Assembly (NCBI GenBank): GCA_009785395.1
Contig: WQWK01000014.1
Coordinates: 1 to 15,171, forward strand
Origin: Conexibacteraceae bacterium
Lineage (GTDB): Bacteria > Actinomycetota > Thermoleophilia > Solirubrobacterales > Solirubrobacteraceae
DNA: 15,171 nucleotides
Direction: 5' to 3'
A program made the translations under genes and the position numbers. Each line of letters starts with the position of its first letter. Within the stretch, counting starts at the first letter, position 1. The notes under the pieces are model-generated. The model worked only from the letters and a program-made list of their open reading frames with translations. It did no database searches and was not told the origin of the DNA. Below are positions 5,519 to 15,171 of the stretch, in pieces.

Positions 5519-7485
5519 TGCCTGACCCCGAAGAGACAATGCCCGAAGAACTGCTCAAGCACATCGACAAGCCCCAGGACCTTCACGGCCTCACCGACGA
5601 ACAGCTCGAGCAGGTCGCCGATGAGGTCCGCAACTACATCATCGACACGGTCGGTGAGATCGGCGGGCACTTCGGCGCGAACCTCGGCACTGTGGAGATC
5701 GCGGTCGCCCTGCATTCGCTGCTCGACTCCCCGCGTGACAAGATCCTCTGGGATGTCGGCCATCAGGCATATCCGCACAAGATCCTGACCGGCCGCCGCG
5801 ACCAGCTGCCGACGATCCGCAAGTACGAGGGCCTCGCACCCTTCTGTTCGATCTTCGAGTCCGAGCACGACATCATGGGCGCCGGCCACGCCTCGACCGC
5901 GATCGGCTACGCGGTCGGGCTCAAGGAGGCGATGCGCCACGGCCAGGGCGAGGATGGCAACGTCGTCGCGGTCGTCGGCGACGGTGCGATGACCGGCGGT
6001 GTGGCTCTGGAAGCGGTCACACAGGCGGGCGGCCTCGGTACGCCGATCGTCGTCGTCCTGAATGACAACGGGATGTCGATCGCGCCCAACGTGGGGGCGC
6101 TCTCCCGGTATTTCAACCGGGTTCGCCTGAATCCCAGGCTCTGGCACGCGCGTGAGGACGTCGAGGAGAGCCTCACGAAGCTGCCCGCGCTCGGCCACAC
6201 GTTCGAGCGGTTCGGCCCGCACTTCAAGGAGTCTCTGAAGGCGTTCTGGGCACCAGGGCTGTGGTGGGAGGAGCTCGACTGGGCCTACATGGGAGTGATC
6301 GACGGCCACGATGTGCGCGCCGTGCGCCGCGCTGTGCGTGAGGCGCTGGCCGCGCAACGACCGGTCGTTGTCCACTGCGCCACCGTCAAGGGCAAGGGCT
6401 TCGCGCCTGCCGAGAACGGCGGGCTCGAGGGCATGGAGAAGTGGCATGCGGCGAAGCCCAAGTCGATCGCGAACGGCGCTCCTGCTCCTGCCGCCGCCGC
6501 GCCCGCTGGCGCGGCGGCCCCTCCGCCGGCCTACACGCAGGTCTTCGGCGAAGCGCTGGTGCGCGAAGCTCAGCGTGACTCGCGCATCCTGGGGATAACT
6601 GCGGCGATGAACTCCGGCACGGGTTTGAACATCCTGCAGCGCGAGCTGCCGGACCGCTACTTCGACGTCGGCATCGCCGAGCAGCAGGCGGTGCTGCTCG
6701 CGTCCGGCATGGCGCTACAGGGCTGCCGGCCGGTGGTGGCCGTCTACTCAACGTTCCTGCAGCGGGCGTACGACCAGATCATCCACGACGTCTGTCTGCA
6801 GAAGCTGAATGTCGTGTTTGCGATGGATCGTGCCGGGCTCGTGGGCGATGACGGGCCCACCCACCACGGCGCCTTCGACATCGCGTACCTGCGCGTGATT
6901 CCGAACATCGTGCTGATGGCGCCGCGCGACGAGGCGATGCTCGTGAACATGCTGCGCACCGCGCTGACGTATGACGACGGGCCGGTGGCGATCCGCTACC
7001 CGCGCGGCCAGGGTGTGGGTGTGCCGCTTCCGGACGAGCCGTCGGTGATTCCGGTCGGGACCGGGGAGATCCTGCGTGAGGCGGGCGACGCATCGGGGCC
7101 GCGAGTCGCGCTGCTCGGGTACGGGACGGGCGTGGGCAAGGCGCTCGGCACCGCCGAGCTGCTGGCCTCGCACGGGGTGGCCGTGACGGTGGCCGACGCT
7201 CGCTTCGCGAAGCCGCTGGACGCCGGCCTGGCCGCTCAGCTCGCTGCCGAGCACGAACTGCTGGTGACGATCGAGGAGGGCGTGTTGAGCGGCGGCTTCG
7301 GTTCGGCCGTGTGGGAGACGCTCTCGGACGCGGGTGTGGATGTGCGCATCTTGCGCGTCGGTCTGCCGGACAAGTTCGTCACGCACGGCGCGCCGAAGCT
7401 GCTGCACGCTGAGGTCGCGTTCACGCCCGAGCGGATCGCGGAGCGGGTGCTCGCGGCGGTGGGCTCTCCGTCGAAGGTCGCCTGA
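5518..7485 (+). CDS. dxs: 1-deoxy-D-xylulose-5-phosphate synthase
   Basis: Thiamine-diphosphate enzyme that joins pyruvate and glyceraldehyde 3-phosphate, the first step of the MEP isoprenoid pathway. 655 residues, near the usual 620-650. Visible landmarks: GEIGGHFGANLG with His51, WDVGHQAYPHKILTGR at 78-93, ThDP/Mg motif GDGAMTGG at 154-161 through NDN at 182-184, catalytic Glu388 in DVGIAEQQAV, and STFLQRAYDQIIHDV at 411-425. The residue after EQ is Gln390 where most DXS enzymes have His. A linker of Ala and Pro (about 320-337) separates the ThDP and pyrimidine domains. The ATG overlaps the ispA stop by one base; an alternative ATG at 5539 would remove seven residues and also lacks a clear Shine-Dalgarno. 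tlyA follows after nine bases. Pairing of ispA with dxs makes an isoprenoid operon. Confidence 0.96.
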   Translation: MPDPEETMPEELLKHIDKPQDLHGLTDEQLEQVADEVRNYIIDTVGEIGGHFGANLGTVEIAVALHSLLDSPRDKILWDVGHQAYPHKILTGRRDQLPTIRKYEGLAPFCSIFESEHDIMGAGHASTAIGYAVGLKEAMRHGQGEDGNVVAVVGDGAMTGGVALEAVTQAGGLGTPIVVVLNDNGMSIAPNVGALSRYFNRVRLNPRLWHAREDVEESLTKLPALGHTFERFGPHFKESLKAFWAPGLWWEELDWAYMGVIDGHDVRAVRRAVREALAAQRPVVVHCATVKGKGFAPAENGGLEGMEKWHAAKPKSIANGAPAPAAAAPAGAAAPPPAYTQVFGEALVREAQRDSRILGITAAMNSGTGLNILQRELPDRYFDVGIAEQQAVLLASGMALQGCRPVVAVYSTFLQRAYDQIIHDVCLQKLNVVFAMDRAGLVGDDGPTHHGAFDIAYLRVIPNIVLMAPRDEAMLVNMLRTALTYDDGPVAIRYPRGQGVGVPLPDEPSVIPVGTGEILREAGDASGPRVALLGYGTGVGKALGTAELLASHGVAVTVADARFAKPLDAGLAAQLAAEHELLVTIEEGVLSGGFGSAVWETLSDAGVDVRILRVGLPDKFVTHGAPKLLHAEVAFTPERIAERVLAAVGSPSKVA

Positions 7486-7494
7486 GGGGCCCGG

Positions 7495-8304
7495 TTGCCG
7501 AGGACTCGGCTGGACGTCCTGCTCGTCGAGCGAGGGTTGTTCGAGTCGCGGGCGCGTGCGGCGGCGGCCGTGCTGGCGGGAGAGGTGCTGTTGCTGCCGG
7601 GCCGTGAGCGGGCGCTGAAGGCCGGTCAGATGGTTTCTGCTTCAGTCGATGTCGAGGTCCTGGCGCGGTCGGAGTACGTGTCGCGGGGCGGGGTCAAGCT
7701 CGCGAACGCGATCGACGCGTTTGGGCTTTCGGTGGAGGGCTCCCTGGCGCTGGACGTGGGAGCGTCCACCGGCGGCTTCACCGACTGCCTGCTGCAGCGC
7801 GGGGCTTCGCATGTGGTCGCCGTCGACGTCGCGTACGGCGAGCTCAGCTGGAAGCTGCGCGAGGATCCGCGCGTGACCGTGCTCGAGCGCATGAATGCAC
7901 GGTCGCTGTCGGTCGGAGACCTCCCGTACGCTCCCGGGTTGATCGTGATCGACGTCTCCTTCATCTCGCTGACGAAGGTGCTTCCGGCGGTGCTCGCATG
8001 CGCCGCGGCTTCCTACGATTGCCTGGCGATGATCAAGCCGCAGTTCGAGGTGGGTCGGGCGCAGGTGGGGAAGGGGGGCGTGGTGCGCGATCCTGCCGTG
8101 CGGCGGTCGGCGCTGGTGTCGGTCGGCCTTGCCGCCGTCGGTCTGGGGGCGGCCGTGGCGGGGTATGCGAGCTCAGGGCTGCCGGGGCCGAAGGGCAACC
8201 GCGAGACCTTTGTGTGGTTGCACGAGCCCGGGCGCGCCGGGACAGTGGCCGTGGGCTCGGACGTCGCCGCGCTCGAGGCGGCGGCGCTGGTGGTGGAGCC
8301 TTGA
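7495..8304 (+). CDS. tlyA: TlyA-family rRNA 2'-O-methyltransferase (16S/23S)
   Basis: S-adenosylmethionine-dependent enzyme that methylates ribose 2'-OH groups on 16S and 23S rRNA; its loss gives capreomycin resistance in mycobacteria (family knowledge). 269 residues, normal length. S4 RNA-binding domain at about 3-60 (RLDVLLVERGLFESRARA), linker YVSRGGVKL at 61-69, SAM motif ALDVGASTGGFTDCLL at 85-100, then VIDVSFISL at 151-159, MIKPQFE at 179-185 and GPKGNRE at 231-237. The likely catalytic K-D-K-E set is K69, D153, K181 and E237. The TTG start at 7495 has GAGGGG at 7484-7489 upstream and puts the S4 domain at its usual distance from the N-terminus. The TGA overlaps the NAD kinase start. 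Haemolysin is an old name for this family and should not be inferred as a function. Confidence 0.93.
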   Translation: MPRTRLDVLLVERGLFESRARAAAAVLAGEVLLLPGRERALKAGQMVSASVDVEVLARSEYVSRGGVKLANAIDAFGLSVEGSLALDVGASTGGFTDCLLQRGASHVVAVDVAYGELSWKLREDPRVTVLERMNARSLSVGDLPYAPGLIVIDVSFISLTKVLPAVLACAAASYDCLAMIKPQFEVGRAQVGKGGVVRDPAVRRSALVSVGLAAVGLGAAVAGYASSGLPGPKGNRETFVWLHEPGRAGTVAVGSDVAALEAAALVVEP

Positions 8305-9161
8305 GCGGCCGGGTCGTGACGGTGCTCACGCACCGTCGCCCGGCGGAAACCGGCCCGGCGATCAGAGCGCTGGTGGAGGTGGCGGGCCCCGCGGGCGCAC
8401 GGGTGGTCCTGGATCAGGCTGAGGCCGCGAAGCACGGGCTCTCCGCGGCCGACGGGGTCGAGGTGGTTGACGCGCTCCCGCGCGACGCCGGAATCTGCTT
8501 TGCGCTCGGCGGCGACGGGACGATCCTGAGCGCGCTGCGCAGATACGCCGGCACCGGCGTGCCGGTGTTCGGCGTCAACTTCGGCGAGGTCGGCTTTCTG
8601 GCGACGGTCGACCGTGAGGATGCGCGGTCCGGGTTCGGTCGGGCATTCGCCGGCTCGTTCGATGTGCTGGCCCTCCCGGGGATTGCCGTGCGCGCCGGGG
8701 GCGAGGCCTGGATTGCGATCAACGACGTCTCGGTCCAGCGCGGGCAGGGACAGCGGGTCGCTGCCCTGGCATACGCCGTCGGCGAGGACGAGATCGGGCG
8801 GGTGCGATGCGACGGTCTGGTCGTCGCCACCCCTGCCGGGTCGACGGGCTACAACCTCGCCAACGGCGGGCCGGTCATGGCCTGGGGCGTCGAGGGCATG
8901 GTCATCTCGTTCATCGCACCGCATTCGCTGACGGCGCGCGCGCTCGTGGTGGCGCCGGGCGACACGCTGACGATCCACAACAACTCCTCCGACGAGTCGG
9001 TCGACATCGCGATCGACGGCCGGCCGGTTATCGCGCTCGACCCGGGGTCCGAGCTCGAGGCCCGCTTCGTCGACAACCAGGGGTGCCTGGCCCAGCTGGA
9101 GGGCGTGAACTTCTACCGGCGCCTGCAGCAGAAGTTCGGGCGGCTGGCGACGCTGCGCTGA
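8301..9161 (+). CDS. nadK: NAD kinase
   Basis: Phosphorylates NAD to NADP in the cytoplasm. From TTG 8301 the protein is 286 residues, normal for the family. Signatures: GGDGT at 70-74 with Asp72, NFGEVGFLA at 93-101, NDVSV at 141-145, and PAGSTGYNLANGGP at 178-191. The frame is open far upstream inside tlyA, but residues before the TTG are tlyA read out of frame. TTG 8301 shares TTGA with the tlyA stop, giving a 4-nt overlap, and yields MSGRVVTVLTHRRP, a proper first strand; GTG 8316 or 8322 are alternatives. GGTGGAG at 8292-8298 is close to the start, so translation is probably coupled to tlyA. The tlyA-nadK-recN order is well known in actinomycetes. Confidence 0.93.
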   Translation: MSGRVVTVLTHRRPAETGPAIRALVEVAGPAGARVVLDQAEAAKHGLSAADGVEVVDALPRDAGICFALGGDGTILSALRRYAGTGVPVFGVNFGEVGFLATVDREDARSGFGRAFAGSFDVLALPGIAVRAGGEAWIAINDVSVQRGQGQRVAALAYAVGEDEIGRVRCDGLVVATPAGSTGYNLANGGPVMAWGVEGMVISFIAPHSLTARALVVAPGDTLTIHNNSSDESVDIAIDGRPVIALDPGSELEARFVDNQGCLAQLEGVNFYRRLQQKFGRLATLR

Positions 9162-9167
9162 GGCTCG

Positions 9168-9181
9168 GGGCGCGTGCGCCC
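9168..9181 (+). terminator. Short GC hairpin after NAD kinase, possible terminator
   Basis: GGGCG at 9168-9172 and CGCCC at 9177-9181 with a 4-nt loop, seven bases after the stop codon. There is no T-run. The stem is short, so this may only weaken read-through into the recN upstream region. Confidence 0.35.
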
Positions 9182-9187
9182 GCGGCT

Positions 9188-9251
9188 GCGATGGACGTTG
9201 TAGGCGGATTTCTGCCCATTAGGTCCATCGCCGGCTGTTGCGCCGGGCAGA
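9188..9251 (+). other. Interleaved inverted repeats before recN, possible pseudoknot RNA
   Basis: GCGATGGAC at 9188-9196 pairs perfectly with GTCCATCGC at 9223-9231. In its loop TCTGCCC at 9211-9217 pairs perfectly with GGGCAGA at 9245-9251, downstream of the first stem. The order of arms is that of an H-type pseudoknot. A competing hairpin, CCGGC at 9231-9235 with GCCGG at 9242-9246, overlaps both. The element lies wholly upstream of the LexA site, so it would be transcribed only by read-through from nadK or from an unseen promoter. Confidence 0.45.
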
Positions 9252-9268
9252 TCACGCAAGAAATGTTG

Positions 9269-9286
9269 CACGAACGCCTGTTCGTG
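9269..9286 (+). promoter_or_regulatory. LexA operator (SOS box) upstream of recN
   Basis: CACGAACGCCTGTTCGTG is an 18-bp palindrome with 7-bp arms around a 4-bp centre. Its core CGAAC-N4-GTTCG is an exact match to the SOS box bound by LexA in Bacillus and actinobacteria. It lies 36 bp before the recN start, directly upstream of the predicted -35, so LexA bound here should block polymerase. recN is a classic SOS gene, which supports the site. Confidence 0.9.
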
Positions 9287-9314
9287 TTGTTCCGTCCGGC
9301 GCGGCGCGTAGAAC
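9287..9314 (+). promoter_or_regulatory. Predicted leaderless recN promoter
   Basis: TTGTTC at 9287-9292, a 16-bp spacer, and TAGAAC at 9309-9314. Transcription seven to eight bases downstream would begin at or next to the ATG at 9322, and there is no Shine-Dalgarno there, so the mRNA is probably leaderless. The LexA box abuts the -35. Confidence 0.5.
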
Positions 9315-9321
9315 TCCGCGC

Positions 9322-11025
9322 ATGCTCTACGAGCTTCGCGTCGAGAACCTGTTGCTGATGGAGCGGGCCGAGCTGCGGCTCGCTCCCGGGCTCAACGTTC
9401 TCACCGGTGAAACCGGTGCTGGGAAGACGCTGCTCGCTCACGCGTTGGACCTCTTGCTGGGAGGCAAGGCCCGCGCCGGCATCGTCCGGGAAGGCGCGGC
9501 GGAGGCATACGTGGAGGGCGTGTTCGAGTTGCCCGCGGGTCTGGCCGCCCGGGGCGATGAGCGGATTCCCGCCGACGCGCAGGAACTGGTGCTCGCCCGT
9601 CGGGTCTGGCCCGACGGGCGTACCAGGGCCTATGTCTGCGGGCGCGCGGCCACGGTGGGCGACCTCCGGGAGCTCGGCAGCCGCATGCTGTCGTTCTATG
9701 GGCAGCACGAGCACCGCAAGCTGATGCTGACCACCGCTCAGCTGGATGCGCTCGATGCCTTCTGTGGTGCGGAGCAGGCGCGCCGCCGCGCTGAGATGGC
9801 GGTCGCGCACGAGCGCGTGCGTGGGCTGGAGGCACAGGTCGAGGAGCTCGAGGAGCGTGTGGGAGCACGCGAGCGCGAGCTGGACCTGATCGCGTTTGAG
9901 CTGCGCGAGATCGAGGAGATCGCTCCGAGCGTGGAGGAGGAGGCTGAGCTCGTCGCCGAGCGCGACCGGCTCCGCCACCAGGAGGCACTGCGGCTGGGCG
10001 CCTCGGCCGGGGCGGAGGCGCTGCTACCCGAGGACGGAGACGGGGCGGGGGTGCTGCTGACGCGCGCTGCCGCGGAGGTTGAGGGTGCCGCCGAGTTCGA
10101 CCCGCAGCTGACCCCGCTCGCCGAGCGGCTCGCGGCGCTCCGCTATGAGGCCGAGGATGTCGCGGCAGAGCTGCGGGGCTATCTGGACGGCTTGGAGGCC
10201 GAGCCGGGCCGGCTCGAGTTTGTGGACGAGCGCCTGGCCGCGTTCACGCGGCTGGGGCGCAAGCACGGTGGCGGGATCGCCGGGGTGATCGCGCACGCGG
10301 ACGCGTGCCGCGCCCGGAGGCAGGCGCTCGATGACGCCGACGTGACCTATGAGGCGGTGTCCGCCGAGCTGGATGCGGCAGGAGCGCAGCGGGAGCGGAT
10401 CGGTGCGGAGCTTCGCCTGGCGCGGGAGGAGGCTGCACCACGGCTGGCGTCCGAAGTGCTCGAGCGTCTGCGCGAGATGGCCATGGCTGATGCGCGGTTT
10501 GAGGTGGCCCTGAGCGAGCGTTCCGGCGGTCACGGCGCGCGCGGAAATGACGCCGTCGAGTTCCTGATCGCGCCGAATCCCGGCCTGCCGTTCGGTCCGC
10601 TGCGTGAGGTCGCCTCCGGGGGTGAGCTGTCGCGCGTGATGCTGGCGCTGCTCAGCGCGGCTCATGACCTCAGTGGCGCCGACGACATCAGTGCGGGCGA
10701 CCAGGGCGGGGGAGACGGGTCACTGCTGGTGTTCGACGAGGTCGACGCCGGGATTGGCGGGCACACGGCGCGAGCGGTCGGCAAGCACCTGCACGCGCTG
10801 GCCGAGGGACGCCAGATCCTCTGCATCACCCACCTGCCGCAGGTCGCGGCGGCGGCCAACCGTCATTTCACCATCGTCAAGGACGCGAGCCGGACGCCGG
10901 CGCGCACGACGGTGACGACGCTGGACGGTGATTCGGTCGTCAAGGAGCTCGTGCGGATGCTCGGCGCCGACGAGGGCGATCGCTCGGCGCGCGGGCATGC
11001 ACGCGAGCTGCTCAAGGCCGCGTAG
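9322..11025 (+). CDS. recN: DNA repair protein RecN (SMC-like ATPase)
   Basis: SMC-family ATPase acting early in double-strand-break repair, binding DNA ends on the nucleoid. 567 residues from ATG 9322, normal length. Walker A GETGAGKT at 29-36, QHEH at 128-131, coiled-coil arms rich in Glu, Arg and Ala at about 150-230 and 325-385, ABC signature SGGELSRVM at 432-440, Walker B LLVFDEVDAGIGG at 468-480, and CITHLPQVAA at 501-510. A polar Gly/Asp-rich loop (about 449-467) between signature and Walker B looks longer than usual. The frame stays open upstream to a GTG at 9238, but that extension would cover the LexA box and promoter and begins without family similarity; MLYELRVENL is the standard RecN N-terminus. 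SOS control by LexA is predicted from the operator upstream. Confidence 0.95.
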   Translation: MLYELRVENLLLMERAELRLAPGLNVLTGETGAGKTLLAHALDLLLGGKARAGIVREGAAEAYVEGVFELPAGLAARGDERIPADAQELVLARRVWPDGRTRAYVCGRAATVGDLRELGSRMLSFYGQHEHRKLMLTTAQLDALDAFCGAEQARRRAEMAVAHERVRGLEAQVEELEERVGARERELDLIAFELREIEEIAPSVEEEAELVAERDRLRHQEALRLGASAGAEALLPEDGDGAGVLLTRAAAEVEGAAEFDPQLTPLAERLAALRYEAEDVAAELRGYLDGLEAEPGRLEFVDERLAAFTRLGRKHGGGIAGVIAHADACRARRQALDDADVTYEAVSAELDAAGAQRERIGAELRLAREEAAPRLASEVLERLREMAMADARFEVALSERSGGHGARGNDAVEFLIAPNPGLPFGPLREVASGGELSRVMLALLSAAHDLSGADDISAGDQGGGDGSLLVFDEVDAGIGGHTARAVGKHLHALAEGRQILCITHLPQVAAAANRHFTIVKDASRTPARTTVTTLDGDSVVKELVRMLGADEGDRSARGHARELLKAA

Positions 11026-13988
<2,963 letters not shown>

Positions 13989-14012
13989 CCAAGTGGAGCG
14001 CTGGGAGGCGGC

Positions 14013-14555
14013 GTGACTGACTTCGATGTCGTTGCCGAGAGCGTCGAGTGGGAGGGCCGGATCCTCAAGGCCGGCACCCAGACCTACCGCTACGCCGACG
14101 GGAGCGAGAACACGTTCGACAAGGTCTGGCACGCCGGCGCGGTCGCGATGATTCCGTACGACGACACGCACGTGTGGCTGGTGCGCCAGCCGCGCGAGGC
14201 GTCCGGCCTGGTGGGCTCGCTCGAGATCCCGGCGGGCAAGCGCGACCGCGCCGACGAGCCGCTCGTCGATCTGGGCAAGCGCGAGCTGGTCGAGGAGGTC
14301 GGCAAAGAGGCGGCGCTGTGGCGGGAGCTATTCGGCTTCTATCCCACCCCTGGGTTCTGCGACGAGTACGTCACCCTCTTCGCGGCGACCGCGCTCTCCG
14401 ACGCGCCCGGCGGCCCGGCGCCCGAGCACGGTGAGCACATCGAGATCGTGCCGTGGCCGCTCAGCGATCTGCAGGGGGCGCTGGCCGAGACCGCTGACGC
14501 GAAGACGCTGATCGGACTGCTCTGGCTCGCGCGCGAGCTCAACCAGGCGAGCTGA
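14013..14555 (+). CDS. Nudix hydrolase, ADP-ribose pyrophosphatase type
   Basis: Hydrolyses nucleoside diphosphate compounds, most likely ADP-ribose to AMP and ribose 5-phosphate. 180 residues. The Nudix box runs from Gly75 to about residue 98: G75, E82, then RELVEEVG at 90-97 with metal-binding Glu94 and Glu95. There are six residues between the Gly and the Glu instead of five; I recall the same spacing in the mycobacterial ADP-ribose pyrophosphatase, so it is probably a subgroup trait. YPTPGFCDE at 110-118 after the box is the ADP-ribose pyrophosphatase hallmark. GTG 14013 has GGGAGG at 14003-14008 and lies 24 bases after the peptidase stop. The pyrG-nudix-xerD neighbourhood is conserved in actinomycetes. 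The gene ends next to a 20-bp triple repeat. Confidence 0.9.
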   Translation: MTDFDVVAESVEWEGRILKAGTQTYRYADGSENTFDKVWHAGAVAMIPYDDTHVWLVRQPREASGLVGSLEIPAGKRDRADEPLVDLGKRELVEEVGKEAALWRELFGFYPTPGFCDEYVTLFAATALSDAPGGPAPEHGEHIEIVPWPLSDLQGALAETADAKTLIGLLWLARELNQAS

Positions 14556-14560
14556 GCCGG

Positions 14561-14620
14561 CACGAGCTGGCGGGAGCGGGCACGAGCTGGCGGGAGCGGG
14601 CACGAGCTGGCGGGATCCGG
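14561..14620 (+). repeat. Three 20-bp tandem repeats between the Nudix and xerD genes
   Basis: CACGAGCTGGCGGGAGCGGG occurs at 14561-14580 and 14581-14600 without change, and at 14601-14620 with two changed bases near its end (GAGCGGG becomes GATCCGG). A decayed partial copy (CGAGCTGAGCCGG) at 14548-14560 contains the Nudix stop TGA at 14553-14555. The 20-bp period is close to two helical turns. Confidence 0.95.
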
Positions 14621-14655
14621 CAGGAGTGCAGTGCGGCGGCGCGAAGTGAGTCCAG

Positions 14656-15171
14656 ATGGCTGCCCTCGCCGCCGCGCAACCACAGCTGAACGAGCTGACG
14701 CTCGACTTCCTCGCCTACCTCGAGCTCGAGCGCGGCCTGTCGCGCAACACGCTCGAGGCGTATCGCTCGGACCTGCAGCAATTCGGCGAGTTCCTGCAGC
14801 GCCGCGGCGCGCAGCCGCTGGCGGTCGACGGGATCCTGCTGTCGGATTTCGTGAGCGAGCTCGCGGAAGGGCGTGACGGGCGCCGGCCCGCCGCCGCCTC
14901 GACGCTCCAGCGCAAGATCGCCTGCCTGCGCTCGTTCTACAGGCACATGCGCCGCGAGGGCATGCTCGAAACAGATCCGACCGCCGATCTCCGTCCGCCT
15001 CGCTCGAAGGCCCGGCTACCGCGCGTGCTCAGCCGCGATCAGGTCAACAGACTGCTGGAGCAGCCTCGGGGGACGAGCAGCGCGGCACTGCGGGACCGCG
15101 CGCTGCTCGAGACGATGTACGCCTATAGCCAGCGCGCCTCGGCGGCCACGCAGCTGAGGCTCTCGGAGCTC
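14656..15171 (+). CDS. xerD: XerC/XerD-like tyrosine recombinase (3' end outside window)
   Basis: Site-specific recombinase expected to resolve chromosome dimers at dif. 172 codons are visible and no stop is reached. The N-terminal SAM-like core-binding domain spans about 10-105 (LTLDFLAYLELERGLSRNTL, then SFYRHMRREGMLETDPTADL, quoted in parts), followed by RLPRVLSRDQVNRLL and the catalytic-domain opening LRDRALLETMYA. Box I Arg is Arg160, but its surroundings are unusual: AYSQRASAATQL where Xer proteins usually read ATGLRxSELxxL. ATG 14656 is fixed by an in-frame TGA at 14647-14649; AAGTGAG at 14644-14650 may serve as Shine-Dalgarno. The remaining catalytic residues (His, Arg, Tyr) are outside. 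Position after pyrG-nudix fits the actinomycete xerD locus, normally followed by parA/scpAB. XerD versus XerC naming rests on context. Confidence 0.85.
   Translation, partial: MAALAAAQPQLNELTLDFLAYLELERGLSRNTLEAYRSDLQQFGEFLQRRGAQPLAVDGILLSDFVSELAEGRDGRRPAAASTLQRKIACLRSFYRHMRREGMLETDPTADLRPPRSKARLPRVLSRDQVNRLLEQPRGTSSAALRDRALLETMYAYSQRASAATQLRLSEL

Noticed and set aside
7998..8300. Upstream extension of the NAD kinase frame inside tlyA
   Set aside because: The translation is a Gly/Arg-rich shadow of tlyA; the kinase fold begins after TTG 8301.
9238..9321. 28-residue N-terminal extension of RecN from an upstream start
   Set aside because: It would run through the LexA operator and predicted promoter; MLYELRVENL at 9322 is the usual RecN N-terminus.
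14561..14620. CRISPR array
   Set aside because: The repeats are contiguous with no spacers between them and only 20 bp long; no cas gene is nearby.

Overview
The window is high-GC DNA carrying 14 protein genes, all on the + strand, with the first and last cut by the window edges. Protein styles (a WhiG/FliA sigma factor, an EF-G-like paralogue, an actinobacterial Nudix box) and the order tlyA-nadK-recN-pyrG-nudix-xerD, which is familiar from actinomycetes such as Mycobacterium, point to Actinomycetota. A deep lineage such as Thermoleophilia/Solirubrobacterales is my best guess, but this is inference from style and gene order, not a database match.

Layout. 1-690: 3' part of a WhiG/FliA-type sigma factor, followed by a strong hairpin. 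847-2919: a free-standing EF-G-like GTPase with its own promoter and Shine-Dalgarno. 2991-3758: an unrecognised protein with a two-CxxC zinc motif. 3807-4214: a compact RNase HI-type protein. 4250-4465: a probable exonuclease VII small subunit. 4634-8304: short-chain polyprenyl diphosphate synthase (ispA), DXP synthase (dxs) and the rRNA methyltransferase TlyA, tightly coupled and continuing into NAD kinase (8301-9161). 9322-11025: recN behind a near-perfect LexA operator. 11134-14555: CTP synthase, an M20 peptidase overlapping it by 4 nt, and an ADP-ribose-type Nudix hydrolase. 14656-end: the N-terminal part of a XerD-like tyrosine recombinase.

How the genes fit together. ispA and dxs supply isoprenoid precursors (MEP pathway entry and prenyl chain elongation). 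tlyA, nadK, recN, pyrG, nudix and xerD form a conserved housekeeping block covering ribosome modification, NADP supply, DNA repair, CTP supply, nucleotide clean-up and chromosome-dimer resolution. No phage, IS element, CRISPR array, tRNA or rRNA was seen. There is no gene-free stretch over 300 bp; the largest gaps are 691-846, 4466-4633, 9162-9321, 11026-11133 and 14556-14655.

The genes are mostly ordinary. The unexplained signal sits in the gaps: (i) four genes end in a short direct tandem duplication at or next to the stop codon; (ii) two near-perfect hairpins in tandem lie just before ispA; (iii) a 9-bp plus 7-bp interleaved inverted repeat that could form a pseudoknot lies before recN; (iv) the pyrG leader has a predicted GGGC 5' end and hairpins, like leaders that sense CTP by transcript slippage; (v) several upstream regions share a CTANNNT -10 motif, two of the promoters placed so that the mRNA would be leaderless. 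I found no clear new multi-gene system.
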